64,000 bases of DNA from Epiperipatus broadwayi (Eukaryota > Onychophora > Udeonychophora > Euonychophora > Peripatidae): positions 64,001-128,000 of the forward strand of contig JAQFVV010000566.1 in NCBI GenBank assembly GCA_028023455.1. The letters run 5' to 3'. The position numbers were made by a program, and so were the translations under genes. The notes under the pieces were generated by a model that did not search any database, was not told the DNA's origin, and was given only the letters and a program-made list of their open reading frames with translations. Each line of letters begins with the position of its first letter. Positions within the stretch are counted from its first letter, which is position 1. This document shows, piece by piece, positions 1 to 11,190 of the stretch.

Positions 1-261
1 ACTACTTGTTTTAGAATTTTATTAGAACAACATTCCATCTTTAGTGTTGCGTATAGTATTTCTATAAAAGTTGGAAATCCATTAAACTTATATATATATT
101 TGTTAAGGTTGTGCATAAAGTTGATTATAGAGTAAGGCTGAAAGTAAACATTACGAAAGGACTCTGTAAATCGTATTTGTGTACTGGTTTTATTTTATGA
201 CAATTTTTGTTTACATGTTTTTTAATCGACACGCTTTATGAGTTAAAAATATAAAGAAGTT
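1..261. other. AT-rich sequence with no recognised feature
   Basis: I see no long reading frame, splice-flanked coding block or repeat match here. It is probably intronic DNA of the gene whose exon lies at 41.7 kb, but that is inference. Confidence 0.5.
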
Positions 262-371
262 TGTCAAGCATTTGTGGTCGAGAGGTCAGCGACAGCTGCT
301 TTACAAGCAGTTGTCCCGGGTCAGCGGGTTCGCTTCTCGGCTGATGTTATGACACATTAGAAAAAAAAAAT
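262..371 (+). repeat. tRNA-derived SINE (family 1), copy a
   Basis: The copy has an A-box-like segment (GGTCGAGAGGT) near its start and a B-box-like segment (GGGTTCGCTTC) about 55 bases later. A conserved ending, GATGTTATGACACA, runs into a poly(A) stretch. The same order (GTCAAGC lead, A box, B box, GATG-TATGACATAT end, A-run) recurs at 24508, 30166 and, on the minus strand, 44492. This identifies a dispersed SINE made from a tRNA-like pol III promoter. This copy is the most diverged of the four clear ones. I could not assign the parent tRNA. Confidence 0.75.
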
Positions 372-2004
372 AAAGAATTTTTCCTTTGCTACATATTAAA
401 AATCAAAATCTGCTTTTACTACTACTATTTCTTTTAAATTAATGAATTATGTAAATATATACTGTTATTTTAAAAAAATATCTTTACTTATATATTTTTT
501 CCTACGAACAAAAAGACTGAAATTATAAACTGTCAAAGTAATTTAATATTGAGTCTCTGATTCAATGTCGGTGATTCATTAATTGAATTAGACAAATCAT
601 TCATCTTTTCTAATGAAATATTTTCAATCACTCCTATTAACCATAGAAATATCTCTCTGATGAGAATACAGTATTATAAATGAAATCCTGTTGGGACATT
701 TTTTTAAAATTGAACAGTGGATAATTTTACAGTGGAGTACTCTTTTAAGAAAGAAAGAAAGCAAATACTAGTTTGTGTGATTTTTTTTAATGCTAGATAT
801 TTAATTTATTGATAAATTTAACTGCTTTGTTTATTATTTTAAAAGATAAGAAATTTATCGGGATTATTTCTGTCATTTTTTACATACTATATTGATTTTT
901 GTTAATGCAAGGAAAAGTCGAGACTGGAAGGGTTAAGATACCACCTTAGTCATCGCCTATCCCACAAACCAACGCAATCGCAACCCTCGCGATCATTTTA
1001 TGCTTCGTTCACCTTGGATTATTATAATTTTTTAATTATGTCTTCAGACAATTTATTCGAGGTTGTATTATTTAGTATTTTAAGTCAAATTGTGATTAGA
1101 TTAATATATATATATGTAAATGTGAATATATGTATGTGTAAGTATATATAAAATACAAGTAAACATCCTTTCTTAATTGAATAAATAGTTGACAATATAT
1201 ATATATTTAAGGATTATTGAGAGCGGTTTAAACGATTTATTACATTTGTAAAACTGTACCTTCAGGATTTTAAAATTTGGTAAAGGGGTCGTCTTTGCCT
1301 AATTGATTTTCATAATCACAAAAATTTGAGTTTTCGTAATCAATTTCAGCCCAGAATGTAGATTGAACTTCATGGTCCACGAATCACGATCCAGATTTAG
1401 TCACTTCTGGCGTTCGAAAATCTTATGAACTTGTAAACAATAATTTATTCGTTTTCGGTGGGCTTTTTCTTTTTCAATTTTTTCCTCACGAAATTCAACA
1501 TTTATGGTCGAAGCCTAGAATTAAGAAAAGAATTATGAAGTCACGATTAATCTATACTAATGTAAACTTCAACAAAATTGGTTAATCAACCACATGCAAA
1601 TTTGAAAATGAATAAATAGCTGTTACTTTATTATGCACGGTATTTTCAGGTTGCTTCTTATATATTTTAGGGATGATTTAAGGAGTTCCTGTACCTGAAG
1701 TACATTGAGATTGCTAAATAACTGGATATTCTGATCAAGCGATATCATTGCTAGTTGTAATTTGGCATCACTTGATATCTTCTGTGGTATTCGAGTATAG
1801 TTTTGGTTTATTATAAATCATACAACGTATTCTAAAGGAAGAATGAATTCATATCTTTACTTTTGAAATTTTTTTTTACCTCTGGAATTACTTGAAGCAT
1901 ATCTTTGAGGAATTTTATTGAGTAGATAAAGTTTTTCATTTTGGTTATTAAAACTTTTTTGCTTACTTCCTTTTTTTCCTTTCTCTTTATATATTTTCTT
2001 CCAA
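372..2004. other. AT-rich sequence, one GC-richer block, nothing recognised
   Basis: Mostly low-complexity A+T DNA. A less AT-rich block at about 905-1015 (GTCGAGACTGG ... CAACCCTCGCGATC) stands out but has stops in all frames and I could not match it to a second copy in the window. Confidence 0.4.
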
Positions 2005-2095
2005 TGCATAAGCTTGTGGTTAAGACCTGTAGAGGTCCCTACCTTCGCATTTTCAACCGCACATGCTTTAGGTTTATTGCCTTAGTAAATATTAT
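2005..2095 (+). repeat. dispersed repeat R, copy 1
   Basis: About 90 bases that recur at 51961-52060 (+) and 13177-13262 (-). The shared landmarks are a GTGGTTAAGACCTGTAGAGG core followed by TACCTTCGCAT, then a variable part and a GCCTTAGTAAATATTA end. Three independent copies show it is a mobile or formerly mobile sequence. The class is unknown, because I see neither clear pol III boxes nor inverted ends. Confidence 0.6.
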
Positions 2096-2365
2096 TTAAA
2101 TATTATTGTAAACATGTAATTAGTATATCTTAATGTATACGTTTTTAAAGAAAGAAAATCGCTCTCCTTCAGGCTATGAATAAATAACATTGTATTTTCA
2201 TTCTATAGTTGTTAAATATACAGATTTATTTATCTATAGCCTGAGAATGATCTGTTTCCCCTTAATTACATATTACATAATTCTGAAATTATAGATCACT
2301 TTGTATAATTTCATTGATGATTATTTTCACTTCTACAATATTGCATTTAGTTTATATATGTGTGT

Positions 2366-2569
2366 GATTTATTTTGTGGGTTCATCCATGTATGATTCTG
2401 GTAATGAATATACTGACATTTTGGCTTGATTACACAAATCATCAACTGGGTGATGAATAGAATATTGTAAAGATGTTTGGAGAGTTGCTATAAACACTGG
2501 TTTATTAAACTGAAACAGCAATACATTCATTATCAAAATCATATGCAGATGAACCCACAAAATATATCA
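2366..2569. mobile_element. short terminal-inverted-repeat element (MITE-like)
   Basis: The ends are inverted copies of each other over about 45 bases: the left end reads GATTTATTTTGTGGGTTCAT and the right end on the minus strand reads GATATATTTTGTGGGTTCAT, with similarity continuing through TATGATT..GATAATGAATA. Total length is about 204 bases with a non-repetitive centre. Size and structure fit a non-autonomous DNA transposon. I see no second copy or obvious transposase, and no convincing target-site duplication. Confidence 0.55.
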
Positions 2570-3332
2570 TATCTGTAATCCATGAAAATCTTCATATAAA
2601 CATATATGTATGTAAATTTTGAAATTACAATGAAACTTAACTGGGCAAACAATTAAAATTGGCATTACAAACTGAAATCATGCCATCTAATATTAGTATC
2701 TATCTGAAATTAGCAGATATTATTATTAGAATGCATGATTTTAATTTATAACTTTAATTGGTTACCTAATTTTATTGTAGATGAAATTATATACAAAAAT
2801 GCATCGAATTTCCTATTATAATTTTAGTATTTACTATATATAATTTCATGAAAATTTACTATTTACGATATTAACTGATGACTATCTGTTCAGTTAATTT
2901 GGATAGCTTGTTTATTTAAAAAATAACATGGCAGTTCTTCTTGTTTAGATTATTCTTCTGTTATTATCTTAACTAATATTATCATGGGTTTGTTCTTACA
3001 ATGTTAAAACTGTGGTCCGCTTTTATTGATTTATTAATTTTTTAAAAAAGTCTGTAGATGTCAGCATTGTTTGTAATCTATTGTTCATGAAAGGAACTGG
3101 TTTTTGTAACATATTTCAAGAACATTTTTGGGGAAAAAATATTTTTTGCTCATTTATTAAATATGTCTGATTATTTTTACACAATAATTGTTTAATAATT
3201 ATTTAAAACAAAACTATACCTATGTGAAACTTTGTGGAACTTCATCACCTGCCATAGTTGACATGATATTAGAATCTTAGAAGTATATTCTTATTCTTCT
3301 ACTTTACTTTCTTTGCATTTTTTTATATATTC
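2570..3332. other. AT-rich sequence with no recognised feature
   Basis: No coding block, splice-flanked exon or repeat copy was recognised in this stretch. Confidence 0.5.
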
Positions 3333-3408
3333 ATATATATTGCTTACAATAACTCTTCTCCTATACACTTTAATGCAAATTTTTTTTTAATATAATTTCT
3401 TTATTTTC

Positions 3409-3442
3409 CTGACAATTTTGACTGTCCTGCAGTCTTCTTCAG
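3409..3442 (-). ncRNA. hammerhead-ribozyme-like motif, family 1, left arm
   Basis: Read on the minus strand it has the canonical core CTGAAGA, one extra A, stem II GACTG/CAGTC around a short loop, then CAAAA where an active ribozyme needs GAAA. The downstream TTGTC could form a tiny stem III. The missing G suggests this copy is inactive, although the fold is otherwise well kept. Confidence 0.5.
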
Positions 3443-3480
3443 AGCTACAATATATGTTTATATCATTCAATATTGTAACT

Positions 3481-3514
3481 CTGATGAAGACTGCGGAACA
3501 GTCGAAACTGTCAG
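3481..3514 (+). ncRNA. hammerhead-ribozyme-like motif, family 1, right arm (best core)
   Basis: The sequence runs CTGATGA, one extra A, stem II GACTG/CAGTC enclosing CGGAA, then GAAAC-T-GTC. The conserved CUGANGA and GAAA boxes are both intact, and the GUC cleavage triplet follows an extremely short stem III (A-U and C-G). Stem I is weak: only about two pairs between ACT upstream and AG downstream. The arrangement matches a type I hammerhead with minimal stem III, the form described from Penelope-like elements. Confidence 0.6.
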
Positions 3515-3577
3515 GAAAATAAAGGAATTATATTAAAAACATTTTTGCATAAAAGTGTATATGAGGAGAGTTATTGC

Positions 3578-3613
3578 TTTGATGAAGACTGCAGGACAGT
3601 CAAAACTATCAGG
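3578..3613 (+). ncRNA. hammerhead-like motif, family 1, tandem second unit
   Basis: This lies about 98 bases after the previous motif. It has TTGATGA in place of CTGATGA, stem II GACTG/CAGTC around a CAGGA loop, and CAAAA in place of GAAA. Two core changes make cleavage unlikely. It shows that the unit was duplicated head to tail. Confidence 0.45.
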
Positions 3614-3689
3614 AAAATAAAGGAATTATATTAAAATATTTTTTGCATTAAAGTGCATATGAGGAGAATTATTGTAAGCAATATATATG

Positions 3690-4240
3690 TTAGAATCTTT
3701 TGACATATTCTAAGAATTACTAAGCAAATTTAAAATTTTATACCAGAATTTGATGCATTTATCAGAAATCCTTATTTATTCATTAGCATTTAAAAAAACA
3801 AATTTAAAAAGATTTTGTTGATTTTCTTTCCTTCAGTTCAGTGAATGATGTTATATGTCTTTGTTTTTAATATTTGAAAAGTTTAAATATGATTGTTTAG
3901 AATGTTTTATATTTGTAAAATTAAATTTAAAAAAATTCACTTTATTGAATTTTGATGTCAAATAAAGATTTTATGCAGAAATAAAGGGTTAAGCATCGAC
4001 AAAAACTGTCACAAGTGCAACAATACAAAATGTCAACATTTGGAAGGGTTAATATGGCATGTATTTAGATTTTCTTGAGGATGAAACCAAGAATTAATAA
4101 GTTCAATAACTGACTAGCCTAATGAATAATGTTTTTTTTCCTCTTTGTGGAGGAAGGCTGGGAAGATTTTCACTTTAAAATAGGTTATTTAAAAATCGTT
4201 TATTATTTTACATATGTGTATATGTGTAAAATTTACTATG
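3690..4240. other. AT-rich sequence with no recognised feature
   Basis: No gene or repeat copy recognised. Confidence 0.45.
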
Positions 4241-4260
4241 AATGTTGAATTCTTTTTCAG

Positions 4261-4365
4261 AGTGTGTTTTAAAAGGAACATTATATGGTTATATAAAAAG
4301 CTACCCAATGGCTCTACAGAATGCAACTATTCTTCAGATGCCTTGGAATGCTACACATGTATTAT
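4261..4365 (+). other. possible but unrecognised exon-like open segment
   Basis: A good acceptor (CTTTTTCAG) precedes an open segment of 35 codons, and a weak donor candidate (GTAAAAGT) follows at 4366. The translated segment (including CVLKGTLYGYIKSYP) resembles no family I know and has no homology to dystrobrevin as I know it. By chance, such a segment is not surprising in 64 kb. I list it only because both splice signals fit. Confidence 0.15.
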
Positions 4366-4708
4366 GTAAAAGTAGGAATCATTTAACTTATATAACTAAT
4401 ATTAAATCAATTACTGAATTTTAAAGCATGAATAAACAATGCTACAGTATTTTCTTAAATCACTCTATATCACATGACCAATTACCACGAAAGGCAGAGT
4501 TATTGTAAACCCATTTTTATTCATTTAAATTTTGATTAGTGCATTATATATCTAATTATGTAATTAATAAAATTAGTGTTTCAGTTGTAGTGTTTAGTTG
4601 AAACAAAAATATACGACTGGCTAATTTTTTTGTTATATGTCAATCATATAATATTAGTTTACTAATGGATTCCAGTAGGTGATTGAATCATGGCAGATAA
4701 ATTTTTAA

Positions 4709-4715
4709 TGCAATA

Positions 4716-4802
<87 letters not shown>

Positions 4803-4803
4803 G
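4709..4803 (+). repeat. (ATT)n microsatellite
   Basis: An uninterrupted ATT trinucleotide run of about 95 bases. Confidence 0.95.
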
Positions 4804-5200
4804 ATATGTGTTAAAGCAATATGGGTACCTTATAATTATTTTTATTATGGATATTTTTACTTATATTACTTGACATTTTTGCATTTAATAAAAATAAAAT
4901 ACTACTAGTAGTAATATAACTGTTTTATCTAACTTACTTTGTATAACTAAATGTATTTCTTGTATAATTGTTGGTTGATAAAAGAATTTATTTTATAGAT
5001 TTGATGAGGAAGAAGTAGTTCCTATGTAATATTAGATGAAACATCACATGATCACTATTCTTTATGCTTACACAAGCTGTTTACACCTAGGCAGAACTCT
5101 CTATACAGTAGTGACACCCAATGCAAGCCAGTGTAATCAATGGATGCAAGAAGGTTTGTGCATAAAATCCTATCTAACACCTACTCAATCCAATATCCCC

Positions 5201-5231
5201 AAACTAGTTTCTAGCTTGTGGCTCTCAACAG
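5201..5231 (-). ncRNA. hammerhead-like motif, family 7, left arm
   Basis: On the minus strand it reads CTGTTGA, G, stem II AGC/GCT around a CACAA loop, A, then GAAAC-TA-GTT. The GAAA box and a two-base-pair stem III are clear. One core base differs (A6 to U). Confidence 0.4.
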
Positions 5232-5599
5232 TAAGGAGTCTTGGATCTGAAAGCACTGCACCTAGATCTTAGGATCTATTGCAATCCTTCCAGCATCCAC
5301 CTTTTATCTTTTTAGCTAATTTTAAAGCTTTGAATACAAACTGAAAGCACAGTAATGTTTTCAATTCCAGCTCATTACCTTGTATAGTCATATAGATCTG
5401 AACTCAGTTCAGCATCCATACTTTTTGGTGTCTGGTTTTTTTAAGAAGCATAGTCACCATATGAGCTTGAATTGAAAACATTGTGCTTTCATTTTGGACT
5501 TGAGGCTTTATAGTTAGCTAAGAAGGTAAAAGTTGGCTGCTGGAGTGTTGCATAGATTCTAAGATCTAGATGTACTGCTCTCAGATCCAAAGCTCCTCA

Positions 5600-5630
5600 C
5601 TGATGAAATCCATATGCTAGAAACTTATCT
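5600..5630 (+). ncRNA. hammerhead-like motif, family 7, right arm
   Basis: CTGATGA is intact and GAAAC follows 13 bases later, but stem II has decayed (AATCCATATGCTA). Upstream CTCCTCA and downstream TTGGGGAT could form a stem I with wobble pairs. Probably inactive. Confidence 0.35.
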
Positions 5631-5760
5631 TGGGGATATGGATGAATAGGTACTATATTTTATATATAAACCTTCCTGCAGCCATTGATTACTCTGACTT
5701 TCACTGAGTGGTGCTACTGTATAGTTTTGCCTTGTGTAATATTAGATGTTTGTCTGATTA

Positions 5761-6916
5761 AAAACCAACGGAAACAAAAAAAAGTCTTAATTATTTATAT
5801 CTTACTTACATTTATACAAAAATTAATGTATTAAAATAATTTTATAAGAACAGGCATTTTTATCATGGTAATTAAGAGGAAGAAAATAGAAGGTGAAATT
5901 ACTGTTAATATATTGTATTTGTTCTGATTCAGGGTGTAAATTTTCTATGAAATTATTTCTGTTTTCATGCAGTATGTTGTGTCAGAGTTCTTTTTGTAAA
6001 ATTTTATATTTTCTCAAACAACAATATTACAAGGAAGAATTAAAATAAAGCAAAAATACATAAAACAGGTTTTCTAAGAATAAATACAAAATTAAAAAGG
6101 TGGTTTACAAGCCTTTTCTTGTATCATAATATTAGAAAGATAATATCTAACAGGAAACTGCTGGGAATTGAATATATTATTTATAGTTTTCATTGGTACA
6201 CAATGTCTACCTTAATAATTTTAGATACATTTGAAAATTTCTTTGGTTAAAATAATTGTTGTTTACAGACTTTTTTTTGTTTTAAATATGATCTCCAATT
6301 GAAATACTAATTGGAGTCATCAAAAGGAAAATAATATTATATAATCCTTATACTCTAGAAGATGAAGTATACAGAGGGAGCTCTATAATGAATAACATTG
6401 GTTTCATTAGTTCATTTGTTATAGCATCCATTTGTTCTAATTTATAATGAAATACATCTATTTATTTGAAAAACAAGTTTATTTTACTACATACAATTAT
6501 TTATCCATCTCATATAACATTTAGTTCACATTTGGAATCAAAACTTGACATGTGACATTTACAAAAGAAATTGATATATTCTTATATGAGTCTCAATATA
6601 AGTACTTGTATTGTTTCATAGAAACCTGGTGTTCATTAGTGATGGTGTGTTTGTGAATCCACATTTCACTTAAGACATAGTGGACACTATGAATTAATAA
6701 TGTCTGTGGTCACATTATAAATTTGTATTTTTTTTTATTAGATATTTCAAGTTTTACAATTATAGGAGATAATTGAATTTCATCTTGGGGCAATAATCAA
6801 TAATTTATAGAAATATTTTATCTGAGTCACATCATTTTCAACTTGCATCAAAGGATCATCTATGAATCTTGTTTAGAAATATGCATAGGAATGCATCATG
6901 CAGAAATTTGTTGTCT
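5761..6916. other. AT-rich sequence with no recognised feature
   Basis: No gene recognised. A small perfect hairpin (CTCCAATT ... AATTGGAG near 6293-6315) is the only local structure I noticed. Confidence 0.45.
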
Positions 6917-8856
6917 GTATTGTAACGAGCACAGACGTTCGTTACATTGTTGTTGTTTTTTAAACATGAAAGTAAATTAAAAAGTTCGCATTTAAAAATT
7001 TTCTTTAAGAATTAAAAATTGAAATTAAAGATCATCTTAAACTCGTATATATTAAATCGCACAGATAATGAAAAATTATTAAAATAAAACTTTATTAAAG
7101 GAAAAGTATTTTAAAACTAAATTTTAAAAAGATTTGGAAATAAAATTATATCTTTAAATTTATCTTTAAATATATCTTTGATTTGGAAAACAGGTTAATT
7201 AATCAGAAATGGAAATGATAAATTTAATTAATCAAATATAAACCAGCCTTGGGCATTTAAATGTAAAAACATCGGTCAGATAGGAAAACAATAGAAACTT
7301 TTAGCAAATGAAATAAATCCATTGGGAAATCGGACCTCAACGAAAAGGATCATCACATTGATGACGTAATGTTAAGTCAATCTTTCAAAGTGATATAAAA
7401 GGACAGGTTTGGAAATTATTAGTTAGTGATTATGATCATTACGATGTGACAGATAGGTGTTGGTGCGGGAGAAGGGATTGAAGAGACGCACGATTCAATC
7501 CCTTCAGTTTTGCCAAAGAAAGAAAGAGAAATGAACTATCGTTTTCTACATTGAGGACCAACTAAACTAAAAAACCTCCAAATAAATAAACAAACAACGG
7601 CTAAATGGATACCAATCTTTTGAGGACGGCGTGGGAATTCACGTTCATGGCAAGCAACGGATAAAGATGAACTGTTTTAAACCGTAAGAACTTTATAAAT
7701 AATGAACATTAAATTAAAATTTTCCATATTTAAATGATTGCAATATTATCCTATCTGACCAACTTAATTTATTAATAATGTTATTTGGTGTATTTTTTAT
7801 TTATTTATTTAAAATCATTTCCATTTATTTAATTTTGTTCTTTAAGTTTTATTATGATTTCTGTTTTCCGTTAAGTTAAATTATATAAATGTTAAACTTA
7901 AGTCGGGCATGAATGGCTGTATAGATTTGTAAAGTTATATTAGGGGAGGGTAATCTTAGGTTATTTGTTTCGTTGTTACATTGGGTCAGTGGATTGGATA
8001 TATTGATGTAGTTAGTAGATGTAGTCGGAGATTCGCTACTGGCAGAATTGTTTATATATACGCTGCACTCACCCGTTTGCCTATGAAAGGAATTATAAGA
8101 TGGAGAATGCATTTCCTTTCTATGGAGTTTTTTTTTATTGTTCTTCTCGTTATATAGATGTAATATTCCTATCTGATGAGAGTCAATGTCTTCTCTTAAT
8201 CTTTTTGGTGCTGCCGTATTCCGTATTACATTGAATACATCGATGTATCAGATGAATTGATGCCAGTTTGACTGCGAATTTTAGCCTAAGGTTAAATAGG
8301 GATAGAATATTTTATTTTCAAATGCAAATCTATGTAGTCTATTCATACTCGACCCTAAATAAAAATGCATTAAATTTAAGTTGTTTATAGATGCTTTCAC
8401 GGATTGGTTATCGGTTAAGTATGTTTTGGGTTTTCATATTTGATCAAAATATATAGACATTCGATAAATAATGATACCTTACGGTGAGTATCTAAAATGA
8501 ATTTATTCGGATGTCTTTTAAGTCATTGGTGACAGTGCAAATATCTTATGGTGAATACTATTGGGTTACTTATAAATTTCCCTCTGCAATTGTCAGTATC
8601 AATGATTTTATGTTTTGATCGTTTATGTTTACTTTGAAATGTTTTTTTTAACCGTGTAATCTATGTAACTGATCTATATGCAACATATTAAAACTAGCTT
8701 TTATAATCCAATCTGTGCGAACTTAATTAAAATGTAAACTTATAATATAATAGAAATTAAAATGTAAATTAAAAATCTAAAGTAAAGTTAAAAAAATAAT
8801 GTTAAATGTTAAAGTGTAAACTGATACTAAAACAATTTTCAATCTTATATATATAT
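6917..8856 (+). mobile_element. LTR-like or leader-like repeat unit, copy 1 (modules P-X-Y)
   Basis: The unit starts with TGTAACGA and, after 10 bases, its inverse TCGTTACA. It continues with AGTTCGCA, CGCACAGAT, a TATA-like element (GATATAAAAGG near 7390) and a less AT-rich stretch (7440-7700), together module P. Module X (GTCGGGCATGAATGGCT, 7893-8352) and module Y (8358-8725, ending TCTGTGCGAAC) follow. All three modules recur at 8857-10525, with X and Y in swapped order. A TG..CA palindrome plus a TATA box fits an LTR retrotransposon promoter, but I see no gag, pol or polypurine tract, so the class is open. Confidence 0.5.
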
Positions 8857-10525
8857 TGTAACGATATATAAATATGTCGTTACATTAATTTAAAATAAAA
8901 ACTTAAAAGTTCGCAAATAAAAGTAAAAAACTAAACGCTAAAATTAAAATGTTTGTTAAACGTATATACATTCGCACAGATGCCAAACTTTAAAAATATT
9001 TTTTTTTAAAAAAAACAAATAAGTATTTGAACGTATTTTTTTTTATAAAAAAGTACAAGATTTAAAAATAAAAACAGGTATTAATTCTTGTAATCTTTAA
9101 ATGGAAATGATTGTTTATAAATTGTTTGAAAAGCAAGCTAGCTTTGGGCTCTTGTATAATTAAAATGATCTGATGAAAGATAGATAAGAAAATAAAAAGA
9201 AATTAGCTTGACCAATGGAAGCACCAAGCCTCAGCCCGGACCCGAACGAAAATTTGGATTAGTGACGTCTTTGTTCAGTCAATCCGTGTGGATTAATATA
9301 AAAAGGGAAATACAGTTTTTTCGGACAGTTCCAGCGTTGTGTGTTTGAGAGGTGGTAGGACGCACATACCACACTCTCTATTTAAAAAGGAAAAATGAAA
9401 AGACTGTGATACCTTGAACCAGCTATTGCCATCTCCAGAACATTATCTTCCAATGGAGGCATCGCGGGAATTAAAAGCAGAAACCTGGACTCTTCTACCG
9501 TGAGCTATGAACTTTACAAATTAACAACAACCAAAAAAAGTAATTAAGAACTTTCGTCAGTGATTTTTTTTTAAAGATTCAGCTAATTTAAATTTTAAAA
9601 TGAACTCTTATTTGATTTTCAAATTAATAATTGATTGTTTAAATTTATATAGTTAAGTTTTGCTAAAATCATTTCCATTTTATTATTTTTATTTGTAGTA
9701 ATATTTATTGTAGAAATTATTAAATGCATTACATTTAAGTTGGGTATAGACGTTGCATAGATTCGTGAGCGGTTGATTATGTTGTGGTTTTCACATTCGA
9801 TTAGAATATATGGGTCAACGATATCACTGCAAGCATCTTACGATGAATGCTAATGGGATTTGTATATTCCCTATGCAAGTGACGTTTATCGATGACTTTG
9901 TATTTTGATCGGTTGTGTTTAATTTGGAATGTTTTTGACCGTGGAATCTGTGCAGCTGATCTGTACTCAACATTTTAAAGCAAATTTATAAAAATAATCT
10001 GTGCGAACGTATTTAAATGTTAAATTTAAGTCGGGCGTGAATGGCTATATAGTTTTGTAAAGTTATATTAAGGGAGGGTAATCTTAGGTTATTCGTTTCG
10101 TGGTTGAATTGGCTCAATGGATTGGATATATTTGTGTAATTAGTAGATGTAGTATAAGTTTCGCTACGTGCAGAATCGCTGAATGCACCGCACCAACCCT
10201 TTGCCTATGGATGGGATTGTAAGTCGGCAAAAAGGATCGCGGTCCCTTCCTATGGAGTTTTTATTTTATTGTTCTTCTTGCTATACAGACGTCATATTCC
10301 TGTATCGGACAAGAGTCAATGTTTTCTCTAACTACACTGTTCAGATGTCCATTCCTGACAGTATAGTATATTTGTGCTGTTGTATTTTCATGCTACATTG
10401 AATACATAAATGTATCAGATGGATTGATGCCGGTTTGACTACGAATTTTAGCCTAAGGTTAAATAGGGATAAAATGTTTTATTTTCAAATGCAAATCTAT
10501 GTAGTCTATTCATACTTGACCATCT
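8857..10525 (+). mobile_element. LTR-like or leader-like repeat unit, copy 2 (modules P-Y-X)
   Basis: It begins TGTAACGA followed 12 bases later by TCGTTACA, and lies directly against copy 1. Module P (8857-9560) contains TATA-like AATATAAAAAGG near 9295 and a GC-richer leader-like stretch. Module Y occupies 9722-10010 and module X 10026-10525, the reverse of the order in copy 1. Divergence between copies is moderate with many small indels, so neither is a recent insertion. The CGCACAGAT near the start and ATCTGTGCGAAC at the end of Y are inverted with respect to each other in both copies. Confidence 0.5.
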
Positions 10526-10639
10526 AAATAAAATATTAAACTCATTGAAATTTATGTAAATGTACAATTAAAGAGTAATATAAAAAATCTAAAAATGTTA
10601 AACCTATTCCTCAAAATTTAAATGTTATTTTATATGTGC

Positions 10640-11190
10640 GTAAATAAATATTTTTATGTGTTAATTTCTGGCAGTGGCTTTTATTCTTTTATATTTAAGA
10701 TATAAAATTTATAGATTTTTATCTCTGCGTCTTCGCTGAGCTAGTGACTTGAGCTAACGATCGGAATATTTAAATAAAGTGGAATATTAACAGCGCATAT
10801 CTGCCTACTCTATAAATTTTTCTAGGCTCAAATGCCTAGATGGCGCCCTGATAGTTGCAGATATTGTTTTTGCGGTTAGATTCGATCTTCACTTTCATTT
10901 CGATCGTTATAATATATGTGCATAAATAAATGTTTGTATGTTAATTACTGGCAGTGGCTTATTTTATTCTTTTATATATATATACTCTTATATTATATTA
11001 TTAAATCTCTGCTATTCCACTGAGCTAGTGACATGGGCTAACGACCGGATGCAAAAAAAAAAAAAATTTTTTTTGTTGACTTACGTATCTGCCTACTCTA
11101 TAAATTTTTCTAGGTTCAGATGCCTAGATGGCGCCCGTAGTGCAGATATGTTAAGTCTCCAATTTCTCCGGATCGTTATAGTATGATTCA
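10640..11190 (+). repeat. tandem pair of about 285-bp direct repeats
   Basis: Two head-to-tail units (about 10640-10925 and 10926-11190) share GCAGTGGCTT, CTGAGCTAGTGAC, TCTGCCTACTCTATAAATTTTTC, a B-box-like GGTTCAGATGCC, and ATGGCGCCC. TGGCGCCC matches the first eight bases of a tRNA-Lys primer-binding site, which would fit two LTR-like pieces. The match is too short to rely on. On the minus strand, CTAGCTCAG resembles a tRNA A box. Nature unresolved. Confidence 0.55.

Larger units (their letters stand above)
3333..3689. repeat. fold-back element with outward hammerhead-like motifs (family 1)
   Basis: The left arm from about 3333 (ATTGCTTACAATAACTC) is repeated inverted on the right, ending near 3689, with the centre around 3464. 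The right arm carries an additional tandem unit of about 98 bases. Each unit holds a hammerhead-like core and the downstream sequence AGGAAAATAAAGGAATTATA. The motif strands point outward from the centre, so this looks like two 5'-truncated retroelement 3' ends joined head to head. PLE origin is inferred from the published occurrence of hammerhead motifs in PLEs and from the GIY-YIG copy at 46.4-48.7 kb that has the same layout. Confidence 0.65.
5040..5755. repeat. long fold-back element with outward hammerhead-like motifs (family 7)
   Basis: The left arm (landmarks GCAGAACTCTCTATACAGTA at 5091, AATCAATGGATGCA, CAATATCCCCAAACTAG) is repeated inverted on the right (GGGGATATGGATG, CCATTGATTACTCTG, CTACTGTATAGTTTTGCC, ending near 5755). 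The centre is about 5400. The arms are diverged with small gaps. The same 3' sequence forms the fold-back at 27848. An outer part (AAACATCACATGATCA near 5039) recurs at 41047. I read it as two 5'-truncated, PLE-like 3' ends in head-to-head inversion. Confidence 0.6.

Noticed and set aside
11117-11140. tRNA-Lys primer-binding site of an LTR retrotransposon
   Set aside because: Only TGGCGCCC matches. The following bases do not, and no retroviral-type genes follow.
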